DNA from: Solirubrobacter ginsenosidimutans
GTDB taxonomy: Bacteria > Actinomycetota > Thermoleophilia > Solirubrobacterales > Solirubrobacteraceae
Length of the DNA: 22,870 nucleotides
NCBI RefSeq assembly: GCF_027587205.1
Contig: NZ_JAPDOD010000089.1
Location: 1-22,870 of the forward strand
Reading direction: 5' to 3'
Each line of letters starts with the position of its first letter. Within the stretch, counting starts at the first letter, position 1. Below are positions 20,974-22,870 of the stretch, piece after piece. The notes below the pieces were generated by a model that worked only from the letters and a program-made list of their open reading frames with translations, was not told where the DNA came from and did not search any database. A program made the position numbers and the translations under genes.

Positions 20974-22870
20974 CTAGGTCGTGTGCCGGTCCTCGGCCAC
21001 GAGCAGGAGGTGCTGCGGGGTCCCGTCCTCGGCGCTGGCGACCGACAGGCGGCCGACGACCGGGACCATCAGGCCCTGGCCGTGCATGTAGGTGCTCTGA
21101 ACCTCGGCCTCGCGCAGTTCGCCGATGCCCATCTGCCGGAGCTGCTCGAGCTGCTCCTTGTAGTCGCGACGGTCGTGCGGGGACGGCCAGGCGGCCTTCG
21201 TGAACTCGTGCTCCTTGTACCCCACGAGCTTGGTGAAGGCGGGGTTGAGCTCCTTGAACTTGCCGTCGAGGGCGAGGATCGCCATCGGCTGGACGGCGTC
21301 GTCGAAGCCGTGGCGCGGCTCGCGCTTGACGGGCTCGGGCTTGGTGGCGGGGCTGGAGACGGTCGCCTGACGGCGCGCCGGCTGGTTGCGCGCGGCGGCC
21401 AGCCCGAGGATCTGCTGGAAGACCTCGGTGACGCGCTCGGTCGAGCCGTCGCCGACGTGCTGCGCGGCCTTGCGTGCCGACTCGGCCTCGCGACGCGCGA
21501 TGACCGCGGCCTGGCCGGCGGAGCTGAGACCCTGCTTGAGCTCGTCGATGCCCTTGAGCGCGAACGTCAACTCGGATTGCAGCGCGATGATCCGCTCGTC
21601 GCCCTGGTTCGCGGCAGCGCGGGCGGCTTCGGCGGCCTCGCGGGCGCCCGCGAGCTCCGCCCGCAGGAACTCGATGCCGCGCGCGGCGGTCTCGGCGACG
21701 TGGCGGACTTCGCTCAGCTCGGCGCGCAGCGCGGCCGTGCGCTGCTCGCCGGCACGGCGCTCGGTGTCGACGAGCGCGCTGGTCTCACTGACGGTGGTCC
21801 CCAGGCGCTCGACGTGCGAGCCGACGGCGTCGAGGCGCTCGCGGCTCGCGCCGAGCTCGGACTTGAGCGCGCCCGCCAGATGATCGGCGGCGGCGAGGCG
21901 CTCGACGAGCCCCTCCCCCACATTGCGCGCCTCGGCCCGGACGGCTTCCAGCTGCACCGCCGTGCGCTCGCTGTGCGCGTCGAGGTCGCGCCGCGTGGAC
22001 GCGCTCTCTTCGCGGGCGCGGGCGGCGTCGTCGCGGGCGGCGGTCGCCGCGTCGCCGGCGGCGGCGGCGACCTGACGCGCTCCGAGCGCCTCAGTCTCGG
22101 CACCGTGCGCCTGGCTCTTTGAGACCTCGAGCTCGCCGCCGAGGCGCGCGATCAGGCCGCGCAGCTCCTCGGAGTCCTGGCGACCGCTCTCCTGCGCGCC
22201 CTGGGCGAGCGAGATCGCCTCGTCGACGGTCGAGCGCAGCGCGCGCACGTCGGCGAGCACGGAACCGGCGCCGCGATCGACGAGCGCGATGCGATCCAGC
22301 GCATCCTCGGCCGCCGTGAGCGCCTGCTGGGCGAGGCCGACGTCCTCGCGGGCGTTGAGCCGGTCGCGCAGTGCGGCGAGGTCTTCGGCGCTGGCGAGCC
22401 CGTCGAGGCGCGCGGTCAGCTCGTCGCGGGTGACCGCGCCGTCGGAACCGGTGAAGCCGTCGAGGCGGGCGCGCAGCTCGGCGATGTCGTCGCGGGCGGC
22501 GAGCGACTCGAGGCGCGCGGCCAGCTCGACGACCTCGTCGTGGTCGGCGAGCGTCGCCAGGTCCTCGCGGGTCGCGAGGCCGTCGAGGCGCGCGGCCAGG
22601 TCGGCGACCTCGTCGCGGGCGGCGAGGCCGTCGACGCGGGCGCGGAGCTCGTCGAGGTCGCTGCGCCCGGCGACGTCGTCACGCGAGGCGAGACCGTCGA
22701 CGAAGGAGCGAAGCTCGGCGACGTCGTCACCTGAGGCGAGGCCGTCGACGCGGGCGCGGAGTTCGTCGAGCTCGCCGCGGCCGGCGACGTCGTCACGCGA
22801 CGGAAGACCGTCGACGCGGGCGCGGAGTTCGTCGAGCTCGCCGCGGCCGGCGACGTCGTCACGCGACGGA
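20974..22870 (-). CDS. repetitive coiled-coil protein with C-terminal PAS-like domain, 5' end outside window
   Basis: The frame is open from the window edge to the stop at 20974, with 631 residues visible; the start codon lies to the right. Nearly the whole visible part is a charged helical coiled coil. Its upstream section is built from near-identical 22- and 16-residue units of the type RDDVA(GRGELD)ELRARVDGLAS. A Lys/Pro/Arg-rich linker (about 115-140 residues from the end) leads to a PAS-like domain: AVQPMAILALDGKFKELNPA, FTKLVGYKEHEF, then PSPHDRRDY and a closing VVGRLSVAS ... HLLLVAEDRH. PAS domains bind ligands or cofactors and sense signals; no output domain follows, so the coiled coil may be the effector or the assembly part. 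There is no membrane segment in the visible part. Role unknown; scaffold or polarity functions are guesses. It lies upstream of mltG on the same strand but is separated by 386 bases. Confidence 0.75.
   Translation of the reverse strand, partial: PSRDDVAGRGELDELRARVDGLPSRDDVAGRGELDELRARVDGLASGDDVAELRSFVDGLASRDDVAGRSDLDELRARVDGLAARDEVADLAARLDGLATREDLATLADHDEVVELAARLESLAARDDIAELRARLDGFTGSDGAVTRDELTARLDGLASAEDLAALRDRLNAREDVGLAQQALTAAEDALDRIALVDRGAGSVLADVRALRSTVDEAISLAQGAQESGRQDSEELRGLIARLGGELEVSKSQAHGAETEALGARQVAAAAGDAATAARDDAARAREESASTRRDLDAHSERTAVQLEAVRAEARNVGEGLVERLAAADHLAGALKSELGASRERLDAVGSHVERLGTTVSETSALVDTERRAGEQRTAALRAELSEVRHVAETAARGIEFLRAELAGAREAAEAARAAANQGDERIIALQSELTFALKGIDELKQGLSSAGQAAVIARREAESARKAAQHVGDGSTERVTEVFQQILGLAAARNQPARRQATVSSPATKPEPVKREPRHGFDDAVQPMAILALDGKFKELNPAFTKLVGYKEHEFTKAAWPSPHDRRDYKEQLEQLRQMGIGELREAEVQSTYMHGQGLMVPVVGRLSVASAEDGTPQHLLLVAEDRHTT
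22580..22870 (-). repeat. 48-bp and 66-bp tandem repeats encoding coiled-coil units
   Basis: The sequence CCGTCGA recurs at 22580, 22628, 22694, 22742 and 22808, giving spacings of 48, 66, 48 and 66 bases. These are 16- and 22-residue units; the longer ones carry an extra GRGELD-like insert. The last two 66-base copies are nearly identical and the array runs off the window. Confidence 0.85.

Overview
The window looks like chromosomal DNA from a very GC-rich actinobacterium. GTG starts are frequent, adjacent genes often overlap by 1 or 4 bases, and several genes have a TAnnnT-type -10 box only 6 to 11 bases before the start codon, which suggests leaderless transcription. A type IV pilus motor set (pilB-pilT-pilC) directly behind mltG and aroE would fit Thermoleophilia/Solirubrobacterales-like lineages. 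That placement is an inference from gene content and was not tested.

Left region (1-4702, minus strand): three overlapping genes match the TIGR02677 (DUF2397), TIGR02678 (DUF2398) and TIGR02680 families. They read as jetA, jetB and jetC of a Wadjet SMC-like anti-plasmid system, probably the type III branch. jetC is cut by the window edge, and the nuclease gene jetD would be expected just outside on the left. At the edge jetC contains an in-frame 36-bp tandem repeat near the middle of the protein, close to the expected hinge.

Region 4703-10501: a possible frameshifted gene relic and a strong hairpin lie between jetA and a divergent LanC-like gene. That gene is followed by a membrane-anchored YceI-domain protein. 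Convergent to these are a protein with an N-terminal LQRxAGNxAV motif (seen in actinobacterial DUF4157/contractile-injection-associated proteins) and a tandem pair of secreted beta-propeller-like paralogues.

Region 10608-13423: an HD-domain protein, an unrecognised protein, a DUF3223 protein with an HNH-like C-terminus, and a toxin-antitoxin pair made of a ParD-like antitoxin and a zeta-toxin-like kinase. A palindrome that could be an autoregulatory operator overlaps the antitoxin promoter. With Wadjet 6 kb away, this stretch looks like an accessory/defence neighbourhood.

Region 13488-20587 (minus strand): one tight operon, mltG-aroE-pilB-pilT-pilC. mltG encodes a cell-wall endolytic transglycosylase with an unusually long, repeat-built cytoplasmic N-terminal tail. 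aroE is shikimate dehydrogenase. pilB, pilT and pilC encode the extension ATPase, retraction ATPase and platform protein of a type IV pilus. No pilins, prepilin peptidase or pilMNO genes are visible here.

Right end (20588-22870): a 386-bp gap carries a 16-bp-arm inverted repeat. It is followed by the 3' part of a large minus-strand gene encoding a repetitive coiled-coil protein that ends in a PAS-like domain and whose start lies outside the window. No rRNA, tRNA, CRISPR array or insertion sequence was recognised.
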